A stretch of DNA of 23,577 nucleotides from a virus. The position numbers and the translations under genes were made by a program. Numbering within the stretch: position 1 is the first letter of the stretch; each line of letters opens with the position of its first letter. Below, in pieces: positions 7,646 through 14,138 of this stretch. The notes under the pieces were generated by a model. The model was not told where the DNA came from and did not search any database. It was given only the letters and a program-made list of their open reading frames with translations. Location: the IMG/VR virus record IMGVR_UViG_3300001450_000319, positions 1 through 23,577 of that record. One strand, 5' to 3'.

Positions 7646-7653
7646 TATTTATA
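7646..7653 (-). promoter_or_regulatory. T4-type late promoter, TATAAATA
   Basis: The minus strand reads TATAAATA exactly, the T4 late-promoter -10 octamer. It ends 30 bases before the ATG at 7616, leaving a leader of about 24 bases with a GGAG ribosome site. It overlaps the T-tract of the terminator ending the upstream unit, so transcription stops and restarts at the same spot. It implies a phage-encoded gp55/gp33-like late sigma and co-activator elsewhere in the genome. Confidence 0.7.
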
Positions 7654-7686
7654 AAAAAATGTCGGAGAGCCTTGCGACTCTCCGAC
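7651..7686 (-). terminator. Rho-independent terminator of the nuclease/42-aa gene unit
   Basis: On the minus strand GTCGGAGAG (7686-7678) pairs perfectly with CTCTCCGAC (7669-7661) across an 8-base loop, followed by ATTTTTTTAT (7660-7651). A 9-bp stem with a seven-T run is a strong intrinsic terminator. It ends transcripts coming from 8942 and 7922. Confidence 0.85.
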
Positions 7687-7692
7687 CTTACT

Positions 7693-7778
7693 GTGTCGAG
7701 TAAATGTATATGAAATAGGGTTGAACTGCTGGATCACCTCCTACCTGTGTGCAAAAGAGTTGCTAAACAACTCGACAC
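7693..7778 (-). ncRNA. Structured 3' UTR or small RNA candidate carrying a 16S-tail complement
   Basis: GTGTCGAGT (7693-7701) and ACTCGACAC (7770-7778) form a perfect 9-bp stem closing 68 bases. A local hairpin, GAGTTG (7757-7762) with CAACTC (7768-7773), shares bases 7770-7773 with the long stem, so the two folds exclude each other. The enclosed segment holds AGGAGGTGATCCAGC on the minus strand (7742-7728). With the terminator at 7651-7686 right after it, the minus-strand product would be a folded RNA of about 130 bases at the end of the 42-aa gene's message. No start codon lies at usable distance after the AGGAGG. The assignment as RNA is inference; both strands fold equally. Confidence 0.4.
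7728..7742 (+). other. 15-base match to the 3' end of bacterial 16S rRNA
   Basis: GCTGGATCACCTCCT on the plus strand equals the near-universal end of 16S rRNA including the anti-Shine-Dalgarno CCTCC. On the transcribed (minus) strand it becomes AGGAGGTGATCCAGC, a 15-base perfect partner for that rRNA tail. It belongs to no gene I can find. The preceding bases AC (7726-7727 with T) extend a repeat shared with 538-550. Confidence 0.75.
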
Positions 7779-7793
7779 GATAAGAAATGTTCT

Positions 7794-7922
7794 TTAGTCC
7801 TTATTCCATGGGAGGAATTTCTTGACCCAATTCCAAAGTGGAGTACCAATTAATGCACCTGCTACGAAAACTATCACACTGTAAAATACTGTTCCTAAAA
7901 TTCCGCTAAATGGTTCTGGCAT
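7794..7922 (-). CDS. 42-aa single-TM membrane protein
   Basis: The minus strand from 7922 reads ATG-CCA-GAA to a TAA at 7796-7794, giving MPEPFSGILGTVF followed by a hydrophobic helix (about residues 8-30, SVIVFVAGALIG) and a Trp/Lys-rich tail ending WNKD. GAGGAG lies about nine bases before the ATG, a strong ribosome site, and the gene follows the NUMOD-like gene by four bases. An uncharged helix with a basic C-terminus fits a small inner-membrane protein; such proteins include pinholins and lysis regulators, but nothing specific identifies this one. I do not recognise the family. Confidence 0.7.
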   Translation of the reverse strand: MPEPFSGILGTVFYSVIVFVAGALIGTPLWNWVKKFLPWNKD

Positions 7923-7926
7923 TGTT

Positions 7927-8280
7927 CTACTCCTCTATCTTTGAGCACTTGTGGTGCTTATGATGATTTCGCTTTCCGTTCATGACCAAATACATGGTAG
8001 ACTTGTTTAAGTTATTCTCTCTACAGAATTTTGAGAGGTTGTCTATAGTAACTTGTCCACCATCAGGTTTCGTAATTATGTATAAAGGTTTTTGATTGGC
8101 AACTTCATTTTTTTCCTCTTTTATAGTAGCCTTTTCATACCACTGCCAAGATTTACCATTATTTACGAATTCCCCACCATTTTGTTCGATGAATTTTTCT
8201 CTCCAGCGAGGTGCATAGCTATCCTCATTGCACCGAACCCATTCACGGGTATTTGGAATATTAATATATGATTTGTTCAT
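7927..8280 (-). CDS. NUMOD-like DNA-binding protein without nuclease domain
   Basis: A 117-aa protein. Residues 1-50 hold aromatic-rich sequence (WRCNEDSYAPRWREKF-type, then SWQWYEK). Residues about 66-112 form a modular unit: YIITKPDGG, VTIDNLSKFCRENNLNKSTMYLV, then a NGKRNHHKHHKC end. This Asn-Leu/Phe-Cys helix-turn-helix followed by a Gly-Lys and His-rich end is the repeat attached to GIY-YIG and HNH homing endonucleases of T4-like phages. No GIY-YIG or HNH catalytic motif is present, so it is either a free-standing DNA-binding protein or a remnant of a homing endonuclease. Its start overlaps the PD-(D/E)XK gene by four bases (ATGA), so it is co-translated with that nuclease. Confidence 0.6.
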   Translation of the reverse strand: MNKSYINIPNTREWVRCNEDSYAPRWREKFIEQNGGEFVNNGKSWQWYEKATIKEEKNEVANQKPLYIITKPDGGQVTIDNLSKFCRENNLNKSTMYLVMNGKRNHHKHHKCSKIEE

Positions 8281-8942
8281 GCAAACAGCCCTAAACTTTC
8301 CTTATATTCTTCTATTGTGTCATGAAGTTTCTTTGCATATTGTAGGGGGCTACCCTGAAATACTTGCGTTGTACCATCTTCACAACTTATTAGAATTTTG
8401 AATTTTTTGATCTCCGTACCAGTTCTATCTTGCCACATAAGAGCATATGCAGTAGCTTGTAGGAAATAATTTTCAATATCAGAGGTCCGCTTTCTTCGCG
8501 TTGCTCCCTTGAAGTCGATGATGCTTAATTCACCATCATGCTCTGCAACACAGTCTACACGTCCTGCCAATCCCACAGATTCACTCCAGAGGGGAACTTC
8601 AAGTGCAACAATGTTGTCTATCTTGTCTAGTTCCGGCTGAAGCTGTAGGAAGAGTTCTAGGATGTCTGGGCGGACTTCTGACTTGTCTCTATCAACCTCA
8701 AACTCATTGTTCAGATAATTTTCGATGAGACTATGGAAGGTATTACCACGGGTGGTGACCCGTTTCGCTTCCTTTGGATTCTCTGCACGCCATTTTGCAA
8801 AGAATTTGGATTTTTTAAATCCAGTAACTGTTGTAACACTGGGCAACTTGCCATTGGGGGTAGAATAATATCTGCCACCTTCGTTGGTGGTGGTGGCAGA
8901 TATTTCTTCTAATAATGGGGAACTAACATGTGTAAATTTCAT
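8277..8942 (-). CDS. PD-(D/E)XK nuclease (RecB/Cas4-like exonuclease of T4-like phages)
   Basis: A 221-aa protein. RGNTFHSLIE (65-74) gives the upstream Glu; GLAGRVD (125-131, Asp130), IIDFKG (Asp143, Lys145) and a QATAYA helix (from Gln162) are the RecB-like nuclease motifs in order, all intact. The N-terminal pattern (a Tyr-Tyr-x-Thr-Pro-Asn-Gly, then SVTTVTG) matches the phage exonuclease family that would degrade or process DNA ends during phage recombination or host DNA breakdown. A TTGATT-16-TATAAT promoter ends six bases before the ATG and there is no Shine-Dalgarno, so the message may be leaderless. It heads a short unit with the NUMOD-like and 42-aa genes. Confident of the fold; biological role inferred. 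Confidence 0.85.
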   Translation of the reverse strand: MKFTHVSSPLLEEISATTTNEGGRYYSTPNGKLPSVTTVTGFKKSKFFAKWRAENPKEAKRVTTRGNTFHSLIENYLNNEFEVDRDKSEVRPDILELFLQLQPELDKIDNIVALEVPLWSESVGLAGRVDCVAEHDGELSIIDFKGATRRKRTSDIENYFLQATAYALMWQDRTGTEIKKFKILISCEDGTTQVFQGSPLQYAKKLHDTIEEYKESLGLFA

Positions 8943-8948
8943 ACTATA

Positions 8949-8976
8949 ATTATACCAAAAATAAACAAAAAATCAA
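8949..8976 (-). promoter_or_regulatory. Sigma70-type promoter before the PD-(D/E)XK nuclease
   Basis: Minus strand: -35 TTGATT (8976-8971), 16-base T-rich spacer, -10 TATAAT (8954-8949). The -10 ends six bases before the ATG at 8942, placing the expected start of transcription at or next to the start codon. The same hexamers with the same spacer occur at 22208-22235. Confidence 0.65.
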
Positions 8977-8994
8977 GAAATTACAAAATTAAAA

Positions 8995-9324
8995 TTAAGG
9001 CGTGTATTTTTGAGCTAATTCGCCAATTAGTCTCACTCGTTCTTTTTCGTCAAGATTCTTGATGTTTTCTGCAATATAACCACTAAACGCTTGGATTTCG
9101 GTATCGCTTAGGCGTCGTTTCATTGCATCTTCTGCAATAAGAACGGTATCGGCAACATATTCGACAATTAGGTTGTCAATATTGCCAGCGAGTTTATCTT
9201 CGTTGAGTAGTTCAGCCGATTCGGTTAGATTCTTTTCTTCTGAAATTCCATGAGATTTAGTATAGATGCTGATTGCAGTCTTTGCTAAGTCTCTGTTGAT
9301 TTTACTGTCGTATTCGTAAGACAT
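8995..9324 (-). CDS. Uncharacterised 109-aa helical protein
   Basis: Started at the ATG at 9324, which has AAGGAA about eight bases upstream; an in-frame ATG at 9354 is possible but has a poorer site. The protein is acidic and predicted helical throughout: YEYDSKINRDLAKTAISIY, then ESAELLNEDKLAG, VEYVADTVLIAEDAMKRR and LDEKERVRLIGEL. No TM, signal or catalytic motif is visible, and I do not recognise it. It follows three genes for low-complexity virion-like proteins and precedes the nuclease promoter, so it is the last gene of that unit. It could be a small assembly factor or chaperone; that is a guess. Confidence 0.6.
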   Translation of the reverse strand: MSYEYDSKINRDLAKTAISIYTKSHGISEEKNLTESAELLNEDKLAGNIDNLIVEYVADTVLIAEDAMKRRLSDTEIQAFSGYIAENIKNLDEKERVRLIGELAQKYTP

Positions 9325-9392
9325 TGTTGGTTCCTTGTTAGTGCCATATGGCATAGTTACTTCTTATGTATAATAATTTGTGAGTATCGCGG

Positions 9393-9995
9393 TTAACGGA
9401 AGAACGATCCCCCACCGCCCTTTGCAAGTTGCTGTCGTAAATCGTCTACATTTTTGTACAGATCTCCTGCAATCATTGATCCAAGACCACCAGCAGCAAG
9501 AGCAAGACCCTTCTTTCCAGTTGCGGCTCCCAGAGCACCACCGGCGGCACCAGCACCAAGTAGTCCAGCACCAGTTGTGGGTCCACCCTTCCATCCAGCA
9601 TATGCACCACCTGCGCCACCAAGTCCTGCGCCAGCTGCTGCTTTGAGTGCTGTCTTACCGGGACCAAGTAGTCCACCAATAATTCCTTTAGCTAGTTTAG
9701 ACTTTGCAGATCCGCCACTCTTGATACCCTTTTTGATTCCTTGTAGGGTATCACCGAATATTCCTCCGCTTGCCATTCCTGCACCCAAAGCTGCACCACC
9801 GATAGCACCAGCGGCCGCTGCCGGGGCTTTTTGTTGATCAATTGCTTGCTGACCAACACGCATTATAGCCTGTTGTTTAACTTGTGGCATAATGCTAGAC
9901 CAACCTCGAATGGTTGGTTCAATTGTTTTATATGCAAGATTTTTTATACCTTGTACGTGTTCTTCCCATGATTCATCTAATTGAGTCGAGTTCAT
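9393..9995 (-). CDS. Gly/Ala-rich glycine-zipper protein, possible ejected virion protein
   Basis: A 200-aa protein. The N-terminal ~45 residues are amphipathic and Trp-containing (LDESWEEHVQ, then IRGWSSIMPQVKQQ). From about residue 57 to 175 it is dominated by Gly and Ala with GxxxG spacing (GAIGGAALGAGMASGG, GAGLGGAGGAYAG, GAGLLGAGAAGGALG), the pattern of glycine-zipper helices that pack in or against membranes. The C-terminus ends GGGGSFFR. LDE near residues 6-8 is a possible head-protease site. Its ATG overlaps the upstream stop by four bases. This composition fits internal proteins that leave the virion with DNA and insert in host membranes, but no homology was recognised. Confidence 0.55.
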   Translation of the reverse strand: MNSTQLDESWEEHVQGIKNLAYKTIEPTIRGWSSIMPQVKQQAIMRVGQQAIDQQKAPAAAAGAIGGAALGAGMASGGIFGDTLQGIKKGIKSGGSAKSKLAKGIIGGLLGPGKTALKAAAGAGLGGAGGAYAGWKGGPTTGAGLLGAGAAGGALGAATGKKGLALAAGGLGSMIAGDLYKNVDDLRQQLAKGGGGSFFR

Positions 9996-11050
9996 TGTCC
10001 TGTTGCCCTTCGGGTGAGTGCGTTAAGTGCTGTTGCTGCTGGATTGAATCCACTAACATATCCGAGTGTTGATGAAAGTTGTTGTAGTCTTCCCATACCA
10101 CTTTGGGCAGCAGGTCCACCTCCACTGTCTCTGGCTGCTCCCTGTCTTGCGGGATCAGCTACAAGATCCTGACCACCAGTATAATTGGAAAGTGTTCCAG
10201 AGATGCTACCGAGAAGACTTGGTACTGTTGCAATTCCTAAACCAAGTGCAATTGGATTTGCTGCAAGTTTACCTGCTTTGCCAACTGCCTTCTGAAGAAA
10301 TCCTTGTTGCGTGTCGGGAGTATCGTCGGGGGCATCGACAGTATCTTTGTCTTGTTTGCCCTTTTTACCCTTTTTACCCCCCACCAATTTACGAATAACC
10401 TTACCCGCTTCCTGTTTAACTTCATTGAGTTCTTGTTGATCTCTTCTGGTGTAGATTTCAGTGGAGTCGGCCCATGTTGCATATTCCTGTCCGGTGCTTG
10501 CAAGTCTGGTATTGAACATGGACTGTGTTATCATTTTTGCTAACTCATCTGAAATTTTCTTTGATCTGTCATCAGGTTTGTCATCGGGAGTGGTATCAGG
10601 AGTGGTGTCGGGCGTAGTAGCCTTACTAGGATCTTTTGGTGTATCTTGTTCTGATGGTAGGAATGCTGATCCACCAATTGATGCAGTCTGAGCAACAGCT
10701 TGAGGAACTTTACTGGCCACTTTACCTGCTTTACCTACCACGTTACTCACACCAGCAAGTTTTGGGGCGGCTTTCGTTGCAGCTTGGGCACCCTTGGATA
10801 TAAAACTACCAGCACCGGGAAGAGCAGCAACTGTACGCAGACCTGCTTGTCCGTATTGTCCTTGTGCAACATCAACACCAGCACTTAGAGCATCAATTGC
10901 ATCTCCAACAACAGGAACAAACCCAAGCAAATCAGTGTAGTTCTGGATAGTATCAATAGTGCTTCCAGTTCCAGATTTGAACCAATCTTTATGTAAATCA
11001 CCTAATGAATATTCATTGAGTTGATTTCGTATTTCGTCTCTTCTGGTCAT
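9992..11050 (-). CDS. Virion-like protein with hydrophobic pre-toxin-type segment
   Basis: A 352-aa protein. Residues about 40-85 read LGFVPVVGDAIDALSAGVD, then GLRTVAALPGAGS: the VPVVGDAIDAL...GLxxxAxxPGAG phrase is found before toxin domains in polymorphic toxins and in some phage virion proteins, and suggests membrane interaction. A Thr/Pro/Asp repeat linker (TPDTTPDTTPDDKPDD) splits it from a charged middle, followed by KKGKKGKQDKD and another hydrophobic Ala/Gly/Leu segment (about 262-290). No toxin catalytic domain is present. LNE at 11-13 is a possible head-protease site. It overlaps both neighbours by four bases, so three genes form one translational set. Function inferred only from composition and place. 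Confidence 0.55.
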   Translation of the reverse strand: MTRRDEIRNQLNEYSLGDLHKDWFKSGTGSTIDTIQNYTDLLGFVPVVGDAIDALSAGVDVAQGQYGQAGLRTVAALPGAGSFISKGAQAATKAAPKLAGVSNVVGKAGKVASKVPQAVAQTASIGGSAFLPSEQDTPKDPSKATTPDTTPDTTPDDKPDDRSKKISDELAKMITQSMFNTRLASTGQEYATWADSTEIYTRRDQQELNEVKQEAGKVIRKLVGGKKGKKGKQDKDTVDAPDDTPDTQQGFLQKAVGKAGKLAANPIALGLGIATVPSLLGSISGTLSNYTGGQDLVADPARQGAARDSGGGPAAQSGMGRLQQLSSTLGYVSGFNPAATALNALTRRATGQ

Positions 11051-13161
11051 CGTTGGAGTGGTCCTTTTGCTTCGAATAGAGTTACGCCATATTTATTCGT
11101 AGGATTATAGCTCTGTGTTTGAAGTTCAACAAAGTTATTGGGTCTTCGATTCTCATCAGGATTAGGAGGAGAAGCTGGTGGTGGTTTTGCTATACTTGCG
11201 GGGGGTGTAGTTGTGTTGACGTTGTTTCCGGTGACAGGATCGTTTTGTATATTTTCGCCAGATCGTGTCGCAGCAGCTTGCCGTTGTGCTTCGCCGGCAG
11301 GGGGACTATCTTGTGCCGCAGCAGCTTGCTGCTGTGCTCTGCCGGTAGGTGAACCATCTTGTCTCGCAAAGGTGTCGGGATCGATTCCGTCAGCTCGCTG
11401 TTGTGCTCTGCGGGCAGCCCAAGAAGAGTCGCGATCGGCTTGCTGTTGTTCAGGGCTCTGCGGTCGAATGCCCATCGCTCTCTGTTGGAACGCAAATTCT
11501 TCATCAGATAGGTTTCCTTGGGCCCGGTTTCGTTCGGCGGCAGCTCTTCGGTCTGTGATATCTAGAGCGGTTAGGTGTTCGTCAGAAACACCACCGAGCT
11601 TATCGGCACGTAGTTGCTGTTCGTATTCTTGTTGGCGAGCGACCTGACTGGGACCGGCTTCAGCGGAGTAATCGAATGGTCTCGCCAGCGGATTCCTTCC
11701 ATCACCAATCTCTCGGGCAATGTCAACGGCTGTACCAGTTGTCTTTTTGAGAGCCTCGTACCCCAGTCTAGGGAGGTAAGACAATCCCTTCGTAGTGGTA
11801 TCCAATCGGGTCGGTTCAAACACCTCTAATCCAGCGTCATCTCGGAAAATTCCTTGGCCAGGCAGACCAGGCTGAGACATAACATCGACGGCCGTCCCTA
11901 CCGTATCGACGGCAGTATCAATGCCCTTCTGGACTTCAGGTGAAAGTATAGAATCTGGATCTGGTGTGAAAGTATCGTTACCATCACCACCAGTTGTAGT
12001 ATCGTCAGTTTTAGTATCTTTATCATCACCACCAGTTGTAGTACCACCACCAGTTTTAGTATCTTTACCATCACCACCAGTTGTAGTATCAGGACTATCC
12101 TCACCCTCTCTGGCATATTCGCTACGATCGGCTGCGGTATTTCTTCTTAATCGGTGAGCCTTTCGATACAATTCAATCGACTTTTCTTTGTCTCCCGCTC
12201 TTCGAGCAGCCTTTGCTTGTGCTTCGATTTCTTCGATTTCGTCTGTAAATTTTCTACGTCTGGTTATGTTAGTACCATCGTCCTTCATCTTGTCGAAATC
12301 TTTCATTCTACCTTGACGCTTCTTGGTGCGATCTCGGTAATCTGCTACAGACAGACCTTCCCGTTCGGCTTCATCTGCTTCGATTTTATCCATCTTGGTA
12401 CCAAAGTCTGTTTTTGCTTGTGTGTCAACTTCAGCAGCCAGTTCTTCGTCACTCATTGCATCGAGTCGTTTTCGTTCTTCACTTCCCTCTGGTGCTCTAT
12501 CAAGAATATTATCAATTGCTTGATCTCTTCCGGGATTTCTAACATCAGCAGGATTTCTTTGACTTGGATCAAAACCACCACCGCCAGCACTGCCACGAGT
12601 ACCGGTACGTCTTGGATCAGTTGCTCTGGATCCCCTAGCTCCCGATGATGCTAGTTGATCGGCAACTTCTGCGCGTCTCTGTCTGTCTGCATCAGCTTCC
12701 TGTGATCGAGCTTCCTGTGATCGTCTGGTTCTTTCTGCTTCTACATCAGCACCAAGTCCTGCATCGGGACTCTCTTCTTTATCAATTTGTGCCTGTCTTT
12801 TATCAACTTCTGCTTGGTCTCTCGCATTTCTTTCTGCGGTTTCCCTCGCGATTCTTGCACGCTCTTCGTCTGATAGGTCATCATCCTGACCCCCGGGACG
12901 AGAACTTCCGGGACCAGCAGATGGTTGTTCAACCAATCTCTTACGCTTGAGGGCACCACCATCTAGTTGCTTGTAGTGGGGATCAATGTCAGGTCTATAG
13001 AAGCCATGATCATTTTCTTTGATGTGATCAATGGTAGATTCCCGGGCACTTTTGAATATTTCATTTAACTTATCTTCATTACGTAGCTCAGTTTCATTGA
13101 GTTTTTGTCCTCGTTGTACTGATTCTTTCCATGCTTCGGTGATTGATCGTGGATTTGGCAT
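11047..13161 (-). CDS. 704-aa highly charged, coiled-coil/disordered virion-like protein
   Basis: Start chosen at the ATG at 13161 because AGGAG lies about eight bases upstream; the frame stays open farther but those codons run into a terminator. The N-terminus (SITEAWKESVQRG, then LNE at 21-23) is followed by long Glu/Arg/Ala/Gln-rich helices (about 90-200, 240-380), a Thr/Gly/Asp tandem repeat (about 358-397), a short structured part (FEPTRLDTTTKGLSYLPRLGYEAL) and Gln/Ala/Arg-rich sequence with a Pro/Asn-rich tail. There is no enzyme motif. Length, charge and low complexity suggest a scaffold or head-packed protein. It is the first gene of a unit behind a possible late promoter and overlaps the next gene by ATGA. 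Confidence 0.6.
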   Translation of the reverse strand: MPNPRSITEAWKESVQRGQKLNETELRNEDKLNEIFKSARESTIDHIKENDHGFYRPDIDPHYKQLDGGALKRKRLVEQPSAGPGSSRPGGQDDDLSDEERARIARETAERNARDQAEVDKRQAQIDKEESPDAGLGADVEAERTRRSQEARSQEADADRQRRAEVADQLASSGARGSRATDPRRTGTRGSAGGGGFDPSQRNPADVRNPGRDQAIDNILDRAPEGSEERKRLDAMSDEELAAEVDTQAKTDFGTKMDKIEADEAEREGLSVADYRDRTKKRQGRMKDFDKMKDDGTNITRRRKFTDEIEEIEAQAKAARRAGDKEKSIELYRKAHRLRRNTAADRSEYAREGEDSPDTTTGGDGKDTKTGGGTTTGGDDKDTKTDDTTTGGDGNDTFTPDPDSILSPEVQKGIDTAVDTVGTAVDVMSQPGLPGQGIFRDDAGLEVFEPTRLDTTTKGLSYLPRLGYEALKKTTGTAVDIAREIGDGRNPLARPFDYSAEAGPSQVARQQEYEQQLRADKLGGVSDEHLTALDITDRRAAAERNRAQGNLSDEEFAFQQRAMGIRPQSPEQQQADRDSSWAARRAQQRADGIDPDTFARQDGSPTGRAQQQAAAAQDSPPAGEAQRQAAATRSGENIQNDPVTGNNVNTTTPPASIAKPPPASPPNPDENRRPNNFVELQTQSYNPTNKYGVTLFEAKGPLQR
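11979..12090 (-). repeat. In-frame tandem repeat, 42-45 bp period
   Basis: Three copies of a unit containing CATCACCACCAGTTGTAGTA (11982, 12024, 12069) lie 42 and 45 bases apart. They encode TTTGGD-x-KDTKT units in the 704-aa protein. Period lengths are multiples of three, so the reading frame is kept. This looks like slippage-born linker sequence. Confidence 0.8.
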
Positions 13162-13187
13162 AAATCTGCTCCTATTCATAGTATATA

Positions 13188-13195
13188 TATTTACG
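13188..13195 (-). promoter_or_regulatory. Possible late promoter, CGTAAATA
   Basis: The minus strand reads CGTAAATA, matching six of eight positions of the T4 late octamer including the TAAATA core. It ends 27 bases before the ATG at 13161, nearly the spacing of the exact site at 7646, and likewise directly follows a terminator T-tract. Weaker than the other site. Confidence 0.4.
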
Positions 13196-13202
13196 CAAAA
13201 AT

Positions 13203-13251
13203 AAACCCCCACCCTAAAGTTCACCCTCTGATATATGGTGGGGGTTTTTTT
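13203..13251 (-). terminator. Bidirectional-looking terminator with 11-bp stem
   Basis: AAACCCCCACC (13203-13213) pairs with GGTGGGGGTTT (13237-13247) across a 23-base loop. On the minus strand the stem is followed by TTTATTTTT; on the plus strand by a seven-T run. On the minus strand it would stop readthrough from the protease side before the 704-aa gene. The large loop is unusual. Confidence 0.7.
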
Positions 13252-13282
13252 CAGCCTAAGGTAGCGAGCCCATAGGTGAAAC

Positions 13283-13318
13283 AAATGACGTAGTGGAAAC
13301 TAATCCGCTACGTCATTT
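13283..13318 (-). terminator. Long hairpin downstream of the protease gene
   Basis: AAATGACGTAGTGG (13283-13296) pairs with CCGCTACGTCATTT (13305-13318) over all 14 positions, one of them a G-T/U wobble, with an 8-base loop. On the minus strand a weak TTTGTTT follows. It stands 30 bases before the second terminator, so the two act in tandem. It may also protect a 3' end. Confidence 0.65.
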
Positions 13319-13387
13319 CAATTTGATTTCTTTTTTATTGTACAGGTGAAAAAGGAAGCTGTTGACGAATCTAATCATGTTGACCAT
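13313..13387 (-). CDS. Possible 24-aa basic peptide
   Basis: Minus-strand ATG at 13387 with GGAG about seven bases upstream, stop TGA at 13315-13313 inside the long hairpin stem. The peptide is MVNMIRFVNSFLFHLYNKKE followed by IKLK: an amphipathic, hydrophobic-then-basic sequence. It begins 20 bases after the protease stop. The ribosome site is good, but a peptide this short could be chance; I recognise no relative. Confidence 0.35.
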   Translation of the reverse strand: MVNMIRFVNSFLFHLYNKKEIKLK

Positions 13388-13406
13388 ATAATTCTCCACT
13401 CTCAAC

Positions 13407-14138
13407 TTATTTAGTAAACCAAGGCTGCCAAATGTCATCAGATATATTAATGTTATCGGTACGACGTGCTGCACACTCGTATATTTTATCATCTGAAGTT
13501 GCAAAATGTGTGATAATTCCTATAAGAGCATAGTTCCCGTCTTGATCCTCACAGACTAGGGCACCACCAGAATCACCAAACCAAACAGTAGTTTTGAGTG
13601 GGAGGAATATAACTTCGTTTGGTCTATTTTTTAGTATACCATAGAACCTAAACACATTATCCTTGCTTATTTTCTTATCACCACTACCATGGGCAATCGT
13701 GTGCAGAGGAAACATAGTACCAAGTTTCTCTACATTGTCTATTACTGGCATAGGAGTATGTGTAGATTCAGTGCCGAATACCAACAGACCAATGTCATCA
13801 CCATGCAAGAAGTAATCTTTATGGGTTAACTGCATGTCAATGAGTATCTCTTCTTCGCCAAACTTAACGTATTTAAGATTACCATATTCGATACAATGTG
13901 CAGCGGTTATTGCTATATTTTTAGTGACAAGGACACACGAACCAATAAATTTACCATCTCTATTATACAGTGATCCAGCAGCAGGAATGGTGCTGTGATC
14001 AATGAAGTCGAAATGTAGTTCTGTTTGTGCTTTAGAAAATCCTGATGGACGATCTGTATCGTCTAACTTTTCACGGGATACACAACAAGGTGTTAGGACG
14101 ATCAGCAGTGATAATAGGGCTGATCTTGGGATTAACAT
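13407..14138 (-). CDS. Trypsin-like (S1 family) serine protease, predicted lipoprotein
   Basis: A 243-aa protein. Residues 1-17 are a lipoprotein signal (Arg5, Leu-rich core) ending Leu-Thr-Pro-Cys18. The full catalytic triad is present in chymotrypsin-fold context: ITAAHC (His81), GDDIGLLVF (Asp115) and GDSGGALV (Ser200). Cys68/Cys82 flank the His loop and Cys206/Cys232 lie where trypsins have their conserved disulfides. It would be lipidated and act in the periplasm or at the cell surface, where disulfides form. No Shine-Dalgarno is visible; TATAAT lies four bases before the ATG without a good -35. Substrate unknown: it could cleave host surface proteins, take part in lysis, or exclude other phages. 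Fold and triad are certain; localisation is a strong prediction. Confidence 0.85.
   Translation of the reverse strand: MLIPRSALLSLLIVLTPCCVSREKLDDTDRPSGFSKAQTELHFDFIDHSTIPAAGSLYNRDGKFIGSCVLVTKNIAITAAHCIEYGNLKYVKFGEEEILIDMQLTHKDYFLHGDDIGLLVFGTESTHTPMPVIDNVEKLGTMFPLHTIAHGSGDKKISKDNVFRFYGILKNRPNEVIFLPLKTTVWFGDSGGALVCEDQDGNYALIGIITHFATSDDKIYECAARRTDNINISDDIWQPWFTK

Noticed and set aside
7617-7646. Upstream ATG at 7646 as the start of the nucleotidyltransferase fusion
   Set aside because: It lies in the late promoter octamer region and lacks a ribosome site, while the ATG at 7616 has GGAG and begins directly at the enzyme fold.
7700-7750. AGGAGGTGATCC as the ribosome site of a hidden minus-strand gene
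   Set aside because: No ATG, GTG or TTG lies 4-15 bases downstream and no ORF follows before the terminator.
7651-7800. tRNA or tRNA-like fragment in the non-coding segment
   Set aside because: No cloverleaf can be drawn; a GTTCAA-like string is present but without acceptor or anticodon stems.
9364-9646. Open frames on both strands rich in Trp/Cys or in His/Gln opposite the glycine-zipper gene
   Set aside because: They are by-products of the GC-biased Gly/Ala codons of the real gene at 9393-9995 and lack ribosome sites.
11119-12950. Several long plus-strand ORFs opposite the 704-aa gene
   Set aside because: They lie antisense to a gene with a good start site, have no ribosome sites and encode no recognisable protein.
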